Positions 1 through 9,996 of a stretch of 37,049 nucleotides of DNA are shown piece by piece; positions within the stretch are counted from its first letter, which is position 1; every line of letters begins with the position of its first letter. Under the pieces are notes generated by a model. The model had not been told where the DNA came from and searched no databases. It was given only the letters and a program-made list of their open reading frames with translations. Made by a program: the position numbers and the translations under genes. The stretch comes from Helicobacter sp. MIT 00-7814. Its GTDB lineage: Bacteria; Campylobacterota; Campylobacteria; Campylobacterales; Helicobacteraceae. The DNA is taken from NCBI RefSeq assembly GCF_003364115.1, contig NZ_NXLL01000021.1:1-37049 (forward strand), in the 5' to 3' direction.

Positions 1-41
1 ACGCTAGAAAGTGCGTGCCGCACACTGCATTACTTTAGAAT

Positions 42-539
42 CTACTTCGCATTTTTAATCGCGCTTTTATATTCCTCATCACTCAATTTTTCTAGCCAAA
101 TAACATTTTTGCCATCTTTACTGCCTGTAAGCGCGATATGCGCGCCCTTTTGCCTCTCGCCCGCACCATGCCAATGCTTTACATCAGCTGGACACTCAAT
201 TACATCTCCCTTTTTTGCAATTTGAGTGATTCCATCTTCTGTGCCTGTGTAAATCTCGCCCTCAACCACGATTAGTGTTTGCCCATTTGGGTGCGTATGC
301 CACGCGCTTCTAGCCTTTGGGCTAAACTCAACCAAGCCTCCGCCAACATTGCGATTTTCATTCTCACCAAAAAGCATGGTTACCTTTACTTCACCGCTAA
401 AGATTTTAGAATCTCCTTTAAAACTTTTCATTTGCGAGGCTTTAATCACGCTTTGCAACGCACTAGATTCTGCTAGGGCTACATTTCCAGCCAAAAGCGC
501 GCCCGCAGCGCATGCGCCAAGTTTTGCGTATTTTTTCAT
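42..539 (-). CDS. Secreted single-domain cupin protein
   Basis: A 165-residue protein with a Sec signal peptide (about residues 1-23, ending ALA) followed by one cupin barrel. Cupin motif 1 is visible as WHTHPNGQTLIVVEG, with the two metal-binding histidines in HTH; the usual acidic ligand position holds Q. Motif 2 is GDVIECPADVKHWHG, with the last metal histidine. This resembles the small periplasmic cupins often annotated near carboxymuconolactone decarboxylases, but no substrate can be assigned. The start is supported by AAAGGAG just upstream. The neighbouring outer membrane protein gene lies on the same strand about 160 bp upstream. The fold is fairly certain, the function is not. Confidence 0.8.
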   Translation of the reverse strand: MKKYAKLGACAAGALLAGNVALAESSALQSVIKASQMKSFKGDSKIFSGEVKVTMLFGENENRNVGGGLVEFSPKARSAWHTHPNGQTLIVVEGEIYTGTEDGITQIAKKGDVIECPADVKHWHGAGERQKGAHIALTGSKDGKNVIWLEKLSDEEYKSAIKNAK

Positions 540-697
540 TTTGTCTCCTTTGTTTGGTGTTTGAAAATGTAATTATAAAGCCTGACACCTAGTGTTTGTC
601 AAGGGTTTTTAAGAAAAAATGTGGTTTTTGCAAGATTTTTTGTAGAGGGCTTATGCGAGCAAAGCCCGCACAAGTGATGTTAGGATTCTAAAAATCT

Positions 698-1558
698 TTA
701 AAATCTATAAAGATATGAAAGCATTATCGCGCTGTTTGGCGTGGTGGAGTATTTGACATCTCCGCTACTGCCTTGAAGGTCAATTGTTTGACTTCCACCT
801 TCACCTATTGTGTAGCCACTTTTATAGCGATAAGCTAGCCCAAATTGATGATGGCTTTTATAGAAGTAGTGAATCCCAATGCTTGTGATAAAGCTTGAGG
901 CAAAGTAGGAATCAAAGGAGACATTTGTATTTGAAGCATCTACATTATATCCTTGCCCGACAAATACACCAAACTCATAGCCAATACCCACATTTGCACC
1001 AAAAGTGTGCGTTTCATTGTAGATAAAGTCATAAAGATATGAGGCTTCTAAACCAAAATGCACTGCAGAGGAATTTAAGTTTATTGCAACACCATTTTCT
1101 GTATTGCTTGAATTATAGCTCGCATATCCTACATGCCCTTTAAATTGAAAGCCTGCATTTTGTGCGTAATACCATTGCCAACCTAAGGCTAGATTAATAG
1201 GCAGTGAGTAAGTAGATTGATTGAAAGTATCTGGGGTTGCTCCGGGTGTGTTTTCTTTTGTATTTAAGTAATTCTCCACACTCGGCGCATATCCTAACTC
1301 AACCCCTATAAAACAACCTGTATTTTTATGCTCTCCTTTGCAGAATCCTAAGAATCCACTTTTATCAACAGCAGCAGATTCTGCGCTAGATTCTTTTACT
1401 TCTTTCCCAGCTTTTAACTGCTCATTCTTTTTCTTTAATTCCAAAAGCTCATTTTCTTTCTTTAAAGCTTCTATCTCTTTTTGCATATCATCAGCAATTA
1501 CATTGCACCCTAATCCTAAGATTCCCAAAATACAAGCAATTTTCAAGTATTTTGTCAT
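698..1558 (-). CDS. Helicobacter outer membrane beta-barrel protein
   Basis: A 286-residue protein with a signal peptide (residues 1-22, ending VIA). A charged heptad-like stretch (about 24-52, rich in K, E and L) is probably a short periplasmic coiled coil. The rest alternates aromatic and polar residues as in beta strands, with a final strand ending LSYLYRF; the C-terminal F preceded by aromatics is the usual recognition signal for BamA. This architecture fits the Hop/Hof-type outer membrane proteins of Helicobacter. AAGGAG precedes the start. A run of nine A and, further upstream, a run of fourteen A (both read on the coding strand) lie in its promoter region, so expression may be phase-variable. 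Subfamily and ligand are unknown. Confidence 0.8.
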   Translation of the reverse strand: MTKYLKIACILGILGLGCNVIADDMQKEIEALKKENELLELKKKNEQLKAGKEVKESSAESAAVDKSGFLGFCKGEHKNTGCFIGVELGYAPSVENYLNTKENTPGATPDTFNQSTYSLPINLALGWQWYYAQNAGFQFKGHVGYASYNSSNTENGVAINLNSSAVHFGLEASYLYDFIYNETHTFGANVGIGYEFGVFVGQGYNVDASNTNVSFDSYFASSFITSIGIHYFYKSHHQFGLAYRYKSGYTIGEGGSQTIDLQGSSGDVKYSTTPNSAIMLSYLYRF

Positions 1559-1567
1559 TGTGTTTTC

Positions 1568-1640
1568 TCCTTTTTTTTTGTTTTGTTTTTACGCCGTATT
1601 TCAAGCGCACAATCAAATGATATTGTTTTTTTTTTTTTTC
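1568..1640 (-). promoter_or_regulatory. Promoter region with T14 and T9 homopolymers
   Basis: Upstream of the outer membrane protein gene there is an unbroken run of 14 T at 1626-1639 (A14 on the coding strand) and a second run of 9 T at 1571-1579 beside the ribosome binding site. The A14 run lies about 70 bp before the start codon and immediately upstream of TATCAT, a possible -10 element. In H. pylori, homopolymer length changes in promoters of outer membrane protein genes alter spacing and expression. The tract is seen directly; its role here is inferred. Confidence 0.5.
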
Positions 1641-1773
1641 AAGGAAACTCATTAAATTCATCAAAAACTTTTTCATAAAGTTACGAAGTTACACAGAATC
1701 TAAGAAGATGAAAAGTGAAATTTAGAAGTTTGTAGTTGGTGTGATTATATAAATTAAGGATTTTAAGAAGTCA

Positions 1774-1800
1774 GAATCTTGCTTCAGCCAAGCAAGATTC
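1774..1800 (-). terminator. Perfect hairpin after ccsBA
   Basis: GAATCTTGCTT (1774-1784) and AAGCAAGATTC (1790-1800) form a perfect 11-bp stem with a 5-base loop, 16 bases beyond the ccsBA stop. There is no clear T run, so it may be a weak terminator or an mRNA-end stabiliser. The stem begins with the AGAATCT motif that recurs at other gene ends in this window. Confidence 0.55.
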
Positions 1801-1815
1801 CTAGCAAAAGCCACC

Positions 1816-4734
1816 TTAAAGCTTGAGCTCTAAAGGTGTGTTTTTGTTTTTAAAGACTGCTAGAGCGATGAGTGCCACCACACACGCCACCATCGCATAA
1901 ATATACCACGGAACGCTCGCTGCCTCGCCCTGCGCGTAAGAGTGCATGCCGACTAAAAAATAATTCACCCCAAAATAAGTCATCAGCACGCTAAAAAATC
2001 CTAGCACGCTCGCGGAGGCAAAAATAAGCGGCATATTTTTAAACCCGCAGAATCGTAGGTGCAAAATAATCGCATACACGCCAATGCTAATAAGCGCCCA
2101 AGTCTCTTTTGGATCCCAGCCCCAATAGCGCCCCCAAGATTCATTGGCCCAAATCGCGCCAAGGAAGTTTCCAGCAGTAAGCAAAAACAGCCCAAGCAAC
2201 ATACTCATTTCATTAATCGCGCTAAGGGAAAGGATAGAATCTTCGATATTTTTGCGCTTTGGCGAGCGGAGCGTAAATAAAACAAGCGTGATAATCCCAA
2301 GCACAAAGCAAAGCCCCAAAAAGCCATAACTCGCGGTAATGACGGAAACATGGATATTGAGCCAATAGGATTTTAGCACGGGGACGAGATTGCCAATTTG
2401 TGGATTCATATCGCCGAGATTTGCCACAAAAAGCGTGATGCCCGCCAAAAAGGACGCCGAGCAAAGCGCAAGGGAAGACTTCCTAAAAAACACCACGCCA
2501 GAGAGTGCCGCTGCCCACGCGATATAAAGCATTGATTCATAGGCATTGCTCCAAGGTGCATGCCCGCTCACATACCAGCGGATGACAAGCCCCGCGGAAT
2601 GCAAAACAAAGCAAAGCGCGATAAGTGCGTAAAAAGCGAGATTGAGCTTTTTACTTACTGCTTTATTGCGTAAAATTGCGATGAGTGCAACGATGAAAAG
2701 CCCAAAGCCAAAGAGCAAATAAGGAAAAGTCAGCCTTTCAAATGGGCGCGTTTTGTTAAGCCAAATCTCTGCTTTTATCCTGCCGGGCGAAATCAGCAAA
2801 TCACTGCCATGCTCTTTTTGATACTCTTGCAAGAGTTCTAAGCCTTTATAAGCAAGATCCCAATTATTTTGCGTTACACCAAGTGAAAATCCACGCGAGA
2901 TAGATTCCGCGATTTTATACACGCGCGCATAGGTTGCGTCATCTTTTTGCATCATCGCTTTGATAATCACGCTGTCAAAATCATGCCAATCCTGCACATC
3001 TTCTTTCGTGTCAGGCAGCACACGCAGAGCTTTTGTGGAATAAATCAGCCCAAAAACATAAAGCTTTTCGTTAAACTCAATCACATCTTTATCAAAAGTG
3101 TTTTGTTCTTTGAGAGGCTTTTGATTTGCGCGCTCGACATAGTTTGCAAGGATATAAGTCCCATCAGGCAGATACGCATCAATTGGCGCGATATACGCCT
3201 TTTTGGGATCATTGCCCAAAAGCTCGCGCAATTCTGGGCTTTTGCTTTTTAGAAGCTTGACTTCTTTAAAATATTCAGGTGTTACAAGGATTGCCAAAAA
3301 AAGCTGTGTGTTGCTAAGTCCTAAAAAGTGATCTTTGCCTGTCATTTTGTGGATATAATCCGCCGCAATCGTATCTAGTGGCTTAATGCGCCCATCAAAG
3401 TCTTGCATCAAAATTTTGCCAAAATCCTCGCTAAAGGCTTTGGAATTTTTCTTCACAAGCTCGATAAATTGCTCGACTTCCTCTTGTGTGGGCTTTTGCG
3501 TAAATTGATGATTAGAATCTTGCGGGGCTTGTTGGGCTTGCGTAGATTCTGTGTTTTGCGCGTTTTGTGGCGCTTGAGTAGCTTGCGCGTAGGCATTTTG
3601 TGGCAAAAGGCTAAGGCAAAGCAGTGCGCTCGCACATGCAAGGCTTGATTTTGACTTCACAAAACGCGCTAGGGCGCTAAAGCGGGAATTTTTATCAAAA
3701 AGTAGCCAAATACAGCTAAGCATCAAAAGTGCGTAGCCAATGTAGGTTGGAAGCTTGCCCGGATCATTATTGACAGATAAAATCGTCCCGCTTTCATCCG
3801 GGAAATACGAACTTTGGAAAAAGCGATAACCGCCATAATCTAACACATTTTTCATAAAAATCACCGCCTCTTTTTGCGTGTTATTCGCGCTGTCCTCAAC
3901 CTTCACAAATGACGCGTAGGATGAAGGCATTTGCGAGCCCGGATAGCGATCAAGCACAAATTTATCAAGGTAGATTTTGAAAGGAAGCGCGATAACCTTG
4001 CTCCCCCAACCGATGATGAAAACTTTTTCGCCAATTTCTGTGTGAATCTGCTCTGGAATATCGCCGAGCTGGGATTGGATAATTTCAAGCTTTGTGGCAT
4101 CTTCCCACTTTTCTTTCCCCACGCCAAAGAGTTTGTCAGACAAGCTAAGCTTTTGTTTGGATTCTAAAATTTCAAGCTCAAGCGAAGTATAAGGCATGCC
4201 AAACTCGCTTTCCTTATGCTCTAACGCGCCAAATTTTAGCAAAAACTCTTCATCAAAAAGATTGAGAATGTAGTATTTGCGCGCAGGGGCAATCATCTCA
4301 ATTTCCACACCTTGAAATTGTTGCGTGTTTTTGTCAAAAGCTTGAATGATGAGGTAAGGTTCGCTTGAGTAGATTCTATTTGAGCTTTGCTCATTTTTTA
4401 TCGGCATTGTGCCTTCAAATCCCGCGTATCGCGTAACTCCAGCACCAAAAATAATAAGGATAAATGAAAAGTGAAGTGCGAGCGAGGCGTATTTTTTGCG
4501 TTGCCATGATTTTGAAGTGAGAAAACAACCAATAAGGCTAAGCAGCAGCCAAATATGTAGCATCTCAAACCACCAAGTCCCATACACGCTTGCGCGCGCC
4601 ACAAGCGAGCCTTGCGCGGATTCTATAAAAGTCGCAACACCGCAAGCTATCGCATAAATCGCAATCAAAAGCAACACCAAAGGCATATTAGCAAACAGCA
4701 GGGCTAGCACTCGTGTAAGCGTGGAATTTTTCAT
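1816..4734 (-). CDS. ccsBA: Fused cytochrome c biogenesis protein CcsBA (ResB-CcsA)
   Basis: A 972-residue membrane protein of system II cytochrome c maturation, which exports heme and joins it to apocytochrome CxxCH motifs at the periplasmic face. The N-terminal half is ResB/CcsB-like: membrane segments near residues 15-35, 50-66 and 82-102, a long periplasmic part, then a segment near 335-350. A Q/A-rich linker lies around 385-410. The C-terminal half is CcsA, with many membrane segments and the heme-binding WWD motif WGRYWGWDPKETW near residues 865-877. The fused form is typical of Helicobacter and relatives. The start has AGGAG upstream. It is the last gene of the run hemH, thioredoxin-like lipoprotein, ccsBA, which ties heme synthesis to cytochrome c assembly. 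Confidence 0.95.
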   Translation of the reverse strand: MKNSTLTRVLALLFANMPLVLLLIAIYAIACGVATFIESAQGSLVARASVYGTWWFEMLHIWLLLSLIGCFLTSKSWQRKKYASLALHFSFILIIFGAGVTRYAGFEGTMPIKNEQSSNRIYSSEPYLIIQAFDKNTQQFQGVEIEMIAPARKYYILNLFDEEFLLKFGALEHKESEFGMPYTSLELEILESKQKLSLSDKLFGVGKEKWEDATKLEIIQSQLGDIPEQIHTEIGEKVFIIGWGSKVIALPFKIYLDKFVLDRYPGSQMPSSYASFVKVEDSANNTQKEAVIFMKNVLDYGGYRFFQSSYFPDESGTILSVNNDPGKLPTYIGYALLMLSCIWLLFDKNSRFSALARFVKSKSSLACASALLCLSLLPQNAYAQATQAPQNAQNTESTQAQQAPQDSNHQFTQKPTQEEVEQFIELVKKNSKAFSEDFGKILMQDFDGRIKPLDTIAADYIHKMTGKDHFLGLSNTQLFLAILVTPEYFKEVKLLKSKSPELRELLGNDPKKAYIAPIDAYLPDGTYILANYVERANQKPLKEQNTFDKDVIEFNEKLYVFGLIYSTKALRVLPDTKEDVQDWHDFDSVIIKAMMQKDDATYARVYKIAESISRGFSLGVTQNNWDLAYKGLELLQEYQKEHGSDLLISPGRIKAEIWLNKTRPFERLTFPYLLFGFGLFIVALIAILRNKAVSKKLNLAFYALIALCFVLHSAGLVIRWYVSGHAPWSNAYESMLYIAWAAALSGVVFFRKSSLALCSASFLAGITLFVANLGDMNPQIGNLVPVLKSYWLNIHVSVITASYGFLGLCFVLGIITLVLFTLRSPKRKNIEDSILSLSAINEMSMLLGLFLLTAGNFLGAIWANESWGRYWGWDPKETWALISIGVYAIILHLRFCGFKNMPLIFASASVLGFFSVLMTYFGVNYFLVGMHSYAQGEAASVPWYIYAMVACVVALIALAVFKNKNTPLELKL

Positions 4735-4776
4735 TTTTTCTCCTTAAAAGTTGGGGTGGTGGTTGCGCGCATTGTG

Positions 4777-5415
4777 TTAGTGCGCATTTTCTACAAGCTT
4801 GAAAAGCTCATCTGAAAGCGCGTTGATGGAATCTTTTTGCACGATTTTAATGTCTTTAATGCGCTCCAAAATCGCCCTAAACTGCGCTGGCTTCAAAAAT
4901 CCCGGATAGGCAAAAAACGCATTCCCTAAAGAATCCGCAAAGATGAAAGTCGGTGTCGGGCGCACTTGATATTGTTTAGCTAAATCAAGCGTTTGGATAA
5001 ACACACTTTTTTGTGGCTCGTTTTTGTCATCGCCAAATTTCACCTCATGCGTTTTGGTGTAGTCAATATTAATATAATACGCTGAAAAATCCCGCGCCAA
5101 AAGCTCTTTTGTCTCAGAATCTGCTTTGAGATTGTCTTTAAATTTATCGCAATAAGTGCAGTTGTTTTTGCCAAAAATAAGCACAAGAGGCTTGTTATCC
5201 GGCGTGATAAGCTTTGTGTCTAAAAAGACATTTTCTAAGCCCGCATAGCTTGCTTTATCAAGGGATTCTATTTCCTCAATGCGCGATTGCGAGGCACCTT
5301 TTGAATCTGAAAGCTCGACTTTAGAATCCTCACAGCCCAAAAACAACGCCCCAAATAGCGCAAAAAACGCACAATAAAAAAACACTCGCGGTTTAAACTT
5401 CAATGCCTTTTTCAC
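4777..5415 (-). CDS. Thioredoxin-fold lipoprotein for cytochrome c maturation (HP0377-like)
   Basis: A 212-residue protein with a basic N-terminus, a hydrophobic segment and a lipobox LFLGC (lipidated Cys28), so probably anchored on the periplasmic side of a membrane. The thioredoxin fold carries active-site CTYC (Cys86, Cys89) and the cis-proline loop RPTPTFIF near residue 155. It most likely reduces or isomerises disulfides in apocytochrome c or other periplasmic proteins. Its place directly upstream of ccsBA supports that role, and this order matches H. pylori HP0377-HP0378 as I recall it. The start appears to be GTG, preceded by AAGGGGG at good spacing. Whether it acts as a CcmG-like reductase or a DsbC-like isomerase cannot be read from sequence. 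Confidence 0.85.
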   Translation of the reverse strand: MKKALKFKPRVFFYCAFFALFGALFLGCEDSKVELSDSKGASQSRIEEIESLDKASYAGLENVFLDTKLITPDNKPLVLIFGKNNCTYCDKFKDNLKADSETKELLARDFSAYYINIDYTKTHEVKFGDDKNEPQKSVFIQTLDLAKQYQVRPTPTFIFADSLGNAFFAYPGFLKPAQFRAILERIKDIKIVQKDSINALSDELFKLVENAH

Positions 5416-5464
5416 TTTGTAAGCCCCCTTATGTTTATTTTACAAATCCTTGAAAATCTCGCCT

Positions 5465-5535
5465 AGAATCTAGCCAAGATTCTAACTTTAAAAAATCCCG
5501 TAAAGAATCTCGCGCCAAAATTCACGCAAGATTCT
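5465..5535 (-). terminator. Two AGAATCT/AGATTCT hairpins at the hemH end
   Basis: Two successive inverted pairs lie between hemH and the lipoprotein gene. AGAATCT 5465-5471 pairs with AGATTCT 5477-5483. AGAATCT 5504-5510 pairs with AGATTCT 5529-5535, with an inner GCG/CGC extension; the second overlaps the hemH stop codon. They may attenuate read-through or process the mRNA. No long T run follows, so the termination role is uncertain. Confidence 0.4.
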
Positions 5536-6481
5536 AGCTAAATTCCTCCACCATATCTACGATAAATTGCGCAAACTCGCTCCTGTCGTTAAAGCACCTT
5601 GCCACGCGAAAATCCTTAATGCCATTTTGCTGCGCTAGGTGCTTGCACTCAATCGCAAGCTCATAATCCGTCTCAGAATTATCAATCGTAAAAGACAGCG
5701 GGAAAATCAGCACCTTGTCGTTTTTCAAGGATTTAAGCACTTCTTGCGTAGCCGGACCAATCCACTTAATAGGTCCGATTTTTGACTGATAAGTGAGCAA
5801 GATATTTTTAAAATGTAGCTGTTGCGTGTCAAGCATTTCTTTAAGCATCGCAAGGTTATGCTCGCATTCCTGCGGGTAGGTATCGCCTTTTTTCACAAGG
5901 CTCTGAGGCAGGGCGTGAGCGGAAAATACAAGCGTGAAATCCTTAGAATCCGCGCCATTAAGGGCTTCTTTGATATGCGAGATGATGAGCTTATTATACG
6001 CATAGTGCGAAAAGTAGCGCTCAATCACCTTGATTTTTGGGGCAAATTTTAGCTCGCTTAGCGCTTGCTGGATTGAGACGAGAGAGGATTTTGTCGTGGT
6101 GGTGGAATACTGCGGATACATACTAAAAAGCACGAGCGAGCTAAAATTTTGATTCTGCAAATCCGCAAGCACATCTTTTGCAAATGGCGGTGTGTAGCGC
6201 ATACAATAAGTATAAAAGCGCGTGGAATCTAGCGCGTTAAGCGTATTTGTGAGATTGAGCGTGTGAGTGATGATTGGCGAGCAACCACCGATGGCTTGAT
6301 AATTTCTCTTTGCTTCCTCTAGGCGCTTGTTTGCGATGAAATTTGCGAGATTTTTACGAAGGAAATTATTACGAATCCCCAAAATATGCGGATCGCTAAA
6401 AAGCTGTTTTAAAAAACTCTCAACCTCATACAAACTATTTGGTCCGCCCATGTTAAAAAGCACCACAGCTTGTTTTGACAT
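5534..6481 (-). CDS. hemH: Ferrochelatase
   Basis: A 315-residue cytoplasmic or membrane-peripheral enzyme that inserts Fe2+ into protoporphyrin IX, the last step of heme b synthesis. The N-terminal VVLFNMGGPNSLYEV, the CSPII region, the catalytic-histidine motif FSAHALPQSLV (near residue 190), the YPQEC segment and SKIGPIKWIGPAT all match the family. Length is normal for bacterial ferrochelatases. GGGAG lies just upstream of the start. It is transcribed ahead of the thioredoxin-like lipoprotein and ccsBA, so heme supply and cytochrome c assembly may be co-expressed. A divergent gene starts about 95 bp away on the other strand. Confidence 0.95.
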   Translation of the reverse strand: MSKQAVVLFNMGGPNSLYEVESFLKQLFSDPHILGIRNNFLRKNLANFIANKRLEEAKRNYQAIGGCSPIITHTLNLTNTLNALDSTRFYTYCMRYTPPFAKDVLADLQNQNFSSLVLFSMYPQYSTTTTKSSLVSIQQALSELKFAPKIKVIERYFSHYAYNKLIISHIKEALNGADSKDFTLVFSAHALPQSLVKKGDTYPQECEHNLAMLKEMLDTQQLHFKNILLTYQSKIGPIKWIGPATQEVLKSLKNDKVLIFPLSFTIDNSETDYELAIECKHLAQQNGIKDFRVARCFNDRSEFAQFIVDMVEEFS

Positions 6482-6575
6482 CTTTCTCCCTTATCCTTCC
6501 TTAATCTGCTCGTTAAAAAAGGTTTGTAATAATAAAGTCTTAAAGTTAATCTTACCCCACAAGGACGCACAATCT

Positions 6576-7037
6576 ATGGAACAAATAGAGCAATTTACGC
6601 ATTTAGACACATCTATGCAATCCCTCGCACTTTTGGAATCTTTGCAAGGGCTTGTGTTTTACCACAAAATTTTTGCGTTTTTTTTCATTGTGCCAATTAT
6701 GCTCAATCTCTACCATCTTTTTTTTCACAAAAACCTAATCCAGCTTAATAAAAGGATTTGGTATTGTATGCCTTTAATCTTTTTTCTCTTTTCTGTCGCG
6801 CTTTTAAGCGGGCTAAATATCGTTATTTTTAATCCGCAGAGTTTTGGCTTTAGCGCTATTTTGATGAGTGCATTTTGCCTTCTTGTGCTTGTTGGCGAGA
6901 TTATGCGCTTGAAGATTTTGAAAGTTGCCAAGAGAACGAGTTTGGAAGCAATGCAAAAATACATAAAATTTGCAAAGATTCTCTATTTTTTAGAAGCGCT
7001 TTTTTACGCGCTTATTTTGCTTGTGTGCTTTGTGTAA
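6576..7037 (+). CDS. Small integral membrane protein (HP0375-like position)
   Basis: A 153-residue protein with four likely membrane segments (near residues 27-47, 64-86, 91-113 and 133-152) and few charged residues between them. I chose the ATG at 6576 because AAGGA sits about 10 bases upstream; the longer open frame to the left is only antisense to hemH. The stop overlaps the rsmE start in TAATG, so the two are translationally coupled. It holds the same place between hemH and rsmE as H. pylori HP0375, from memory. No domain of known function is recognised. Confidence 0.75.
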   Translation: MEQIEQFTHLDTSMQSLALLESLQGLVFYHKIFAFFFIVPIMLNLYHLFFHKNLIQLNKRIWYCMPLIFFLFSVALLSGLNIVIFNPQSFGFSAILMSAFCLLVLVGEIMRLKILKVAKRTSLEAMQKYIKFAKILYFLEALFYALILLVCFV

Positions 7038-7789
7038 TGCGCTTTTTGTATGATGAGTGCGCTGGCAAAAATGAGCTGGCTTTGGAGGGAGAATCTTATG
7101 CATATATTTTCAAATCGCGCCGTTGGCAGAAGGAAAAAAATCTTATCCTTTCAAATCTAACTGACGGGAAGTTGTATGAATACAAAATCACCGCACTTTC
7201 GCGTAATAAGGCGCGTTTGGAGCTTGTGGATTCTATAATAGAGCAGACAAATGGCGCGAGTGATGGTGTAAATGCTATAAAGAGTGCAAATAGTGGCGCG
7301 AGTGAAAGCCCAAATGCGCGCGTGCATATCATTTGGGCGATTGTAGATTCTAAGGTGGTTGAGAAAACCTTGCCTTTTTTGAATGAATTAGGTATAGGGA
7401 AACTTAGCTTTTTCTATGCGGATTTTTCGCAAAAAAATATTGTGCTAAATGAAGCGCGCTTGCGTAAGATTCTTGTCCATTCTTGCGAGCAGTGCGGGAG
7501 AAATGAGCTTTTGGAAATTGAGTTTTTGCCAAATTTGCAAGCGGTGTTGCAAAAATATAAAAATATTATCGCGCTTGATTTTCCAGCCCCGACACTTGAT
7601 TGCGTGCTTAAAAGTATAAATACGCGTCCAAGTGTGCTCATCGGCGCAGAAGGAGGCTTAAGCGAAAATGAACGCGCACTTTTGCAATCTTTTAGCACCC
7701 CATGCGCGCAAATCAAGCACGCTTACACTTTAAGAAGCGAAAGCGCGTGCATTTTCACCGCAAGCATTTTGGGATTTGTGGAGTTTTAG
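7037..7789 (+). CDS. rsmE: 16S rRNA m3U1498 methyltransferase RsmE
   Basis: A 250-residue SPOUT-class methyltransferase that methylates U1498 of 16S rRNA. The N-terminal PUA-like part (MRFLYDECAG...) leads into the knotted domain with the cofactor-binding signatures VLIGAEGGLSENE and YTLRSESACIFTASIL. The start at 7037 overlaps the previous stop and is the point at which homology-like sequence begins. A low-complexity linker (about residues 75-100, rich in N, G, A and S) interrupts the region between the two domains and probably forms a loop. The family assignment rests mainly on the C-terminal motifs, which are clear. Confidence 0.9.
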   Translation: MRFLYDECAGKNELALEGESYAYIFKSRRWQKEKNLILSNLTDGKLYEYKITALSRNKARLELVDSIIEQTNGASDGVNAIKSANSGASESPNARVHIIWAIVDSKVVEKTLPFLNELGIGKLSFFYADFSQKNIVLNEARLRKILVHSCEQCGRNELLEIEFLPNLQAVLQKYKNIIALDFPAPTLDCVLKSINTRPSVLIGAEGGLSENERALLQSFSTPCAQIKHAYTLRSESACIFTASILGFVEF

Positions 7790-7929
7790 GGGATACGAGG
7801 TAAAGAGATCGAGCTTGCTAATTCAAGCCCTTTTTTATCCCTTTGTTAAAGAAGCTTTAAAAAACCAATGGGTTAAGCTAAACAAAAAAGAATCTGAAAA
7901 ACTAGAATCTCTAAAATCCAACACAAAAC

Positions 7930-9996
7930 CTAATATTTCTTCGTCGAAACATCTTCAAAGATTTTTTGTGCGATTTTTTCCACACTACTGCTAATCTCTT
8001 TAGAATGCCCTGCCACGGAAACATTCTCATTTGTCACGCTTTCTAGCTCGTTAATGGCTTGATTAATCTGCGCGATTCCCTCTGTTTGCTCTTTGATAGA
8101 TTCTGCCATGTCGTTGATACTTTGGACGAGGATATTTGTATTTGCTTCAATCTCGCTCAAAGACTTCTGCGTGCGTTCAGCAAGCTTCCTCACCTCATCA
8201 GCCACCACCGCAAAGCCTCTTCCATGCTCGCCTGCGCGCGCTGCTTCAATCGCGGCATTAAGAGCTAGCAAGTTTGTTTGATCTGCAATATCGCGGATAA
8301 TGCCAATCACCTTTTTAATGTCCTCGCTTTGTTGTGTAACCTCGCTTGTGCGGTCATTCACGCCTTCCATTGATGAGCTAATTTGCTCAATCGCGCTTGC
8401 GCTTTGATTGATACTAGAAGCCTGTGTGCTCGCGCCATGCGTGATTTTATTTACAGATTCTGCGAGATCTTGTGAGATTTTATTAAGATTTTCGCTCACC
8501 AAAAGACGCGCTTTGAAAGTGGTAACAATGCTAGAACGCAAAGTATTGATACCTTGATAAAATTTCAGAATCTCCCCTTCTATCCCCTCTTCGCTCACGC
8601 CCTCGCGGAAGTCCTCTTGCGCGTATTCTTGCAAGGCGTGGATTCCAGCGCCAACCTTAATCGCTGTTTGCTCTAGCGCCTCATTGATAAGCTTTTGAAG
8701 CTCTTTTAGGTTTGGATTATGTGGTTCTTTGCTCACGCGACGGCTAAGATGCCCGCATTTGATACTTTCAATCACTTCTATGGTGTCTTGCAATGCCTGT
8801 TTATCTTGCTTGAAGCCATTTTCAACTTTTTCCATAGATTCATTAATCTTCTTTGTGATTTCGCCTAATTCGTCGTTATTGCGCACTTGGATTGGCTTAG
8901 GCGCCTCACCTTCGTAATTGACATGGGACAAAAATGCGATAATGATTTTTGACAAACGCTTTAATCGCCTTAGCACAAAGCGCTCAATCACAAAACAGCT
9001 CGCTAGCAAAATCGCCACAAGTAGCACCAGTACGCCACCGACAATCACGCGCTCAATGAAAATATTATCCTCAGTAAAGTCTGACAAAAGCGCTTGTGTA
9101 ATGATATGCAAATCCGCGCCTTTATTATACGCGTCAAAAAACATATAAGTTTTTTTATCGATTTTTAGCGCATAAGAGCCATCTTTGCGCTGCGTAATGA
9201 AGGCATTTTCACTAGGCTTGTTACTTGCGCCAAAAATAAATTTATCGCCCTTAAGATCTGCAACCATGATTTTGCCACTCTTGCCAATCTTTAGATTCTG
9301 CAGGCTTTGGGTGAGATTCTCATACGCGCTTGTCAAATCATGCGCAACAAAGAGAATCCCAACAATTTCATTTTGCGCGTTTCTGACAGGCTCATACACG
9401 CTCATATAATCCTTGCCAAACAAACTCACGCGCCCATAAAAAGTTTTGCCCTCACTCATCGCTTGAAATACCGCAGAATTGCGATCAAGGCTCGTGCCAA
9501 CCATACGCATTTTGTTTTCATTATGAAGCGATGTGGCAATGCGCACAAAATCGCCCTTAGAATCCTTAACAAAAATCGTCGCCACGCCTCCTGTAATGCT
9601 TGAAAAATAATCCACAATCTCCAAAGAATTTGCCAAAAGCACATTGTTGTAGCTTAAATTTGGCACATGCACGCTTTGCTTATCCGCTCTAATTACCGCG
9701 ACTTCGCCCTCGCGCTTAAAGCTAGAAGCGCTCTTTGTGCCATGTATCCTTGCAAACACCACTTCTAAGATATTGAGCGATTTTTTGGATTCTATAAGCA
9801 TTTCATCAAAAAACACTTCCAAACTGCCATTAATAATGCCATTTAGCTGGTTTAGCTCTTCTGTGACTTGGGACTGCGTGTGACTACTCATCACGCGATC
9901 GACAAAGACCAAAAACGGCACAAGTAGCACGAAAAACACCAGCACTTGCAAGACAACAAACTTTTTATTAAGCGATAAATTCCTCCATAATCCCAT
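7930..9996 (-). CDS. Methyl-accepting chemotaxis protein with periplasmic Cache-type sensor
   Basis: A chemoreceptor of 688 residues that passes a periplasmic signal to CheW/CheA. One membrane segment lies near residues 15-35 and a second near 316-340. Between them is a sensor region with the pattern [19 protein letters not shown], characteristic of single Cache folds. A HAMP-like segment follows, then the coiled-coil signalling domain with the hairpin tip [21 protein letters not shown] took ATG at 9996 because AGGAG lies 8 bases before it; the GTG two codons upstream is too close to that site. No C-terminal CheR/CheB tether pentapeptide is evident. The ligand is unknown. Confidence 0.9.
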   Translation of the reverse strand: MGLWRNLSLNKKFVVLQVLVFFVLLVPFLVFVDRVMSSHTQSQVTEELNQLNGIINGSLEVFFDEMLIESKKSLNILEVVFARIHGTKSASSFKREGEVAVIRADKQSVHVPNLSYNNVLLANSLEIVDYFSSITGGVATIFVKDSKGDFVRIATSLHNENKMRMVGTSLDRNSAVFQAMSEGKTFYGRVSLFGKDYMSVYEPVRNAQNEIVGILFVAHDLTSAYENLTQSLQNLKIGKSGKIMVADLKGDKFIFGASNKPSENAFITQRKDGSYALKIDKKTYMFFDAYNKGADLHIITQALLSDFTEDNIFIERVIVGGVLVLLVAILLASCFVIERFVLRRLKRLSKIIIAFLSHVNYEGEAPKPIQVRNNDELGEITKKINESMEKVENGFKQDKQALQDTIEVIESIKCGHLSRRVSKEPHNPNLKELQKLINEALEQTAIKVGAGIHALQEYAQEDFREGVSEEGIEGEILKFYQGINTLRSSIVTTFKARLLVSENLNKISQDLAESVNKITHGASTQASSINQSASAIEQISSSMEGVNDRTSEVTQQSEDIKKVIGIIRDIADQTNLLALNAAIEAARAGEHGRGFAVVADEVRKLAERTQKSLSEIEANTNILVQSINDMAESIKEQTEGIAQINQAINELESVTNENVSVAGHSKEISSSVEKIAQKIFEDVSTKKY

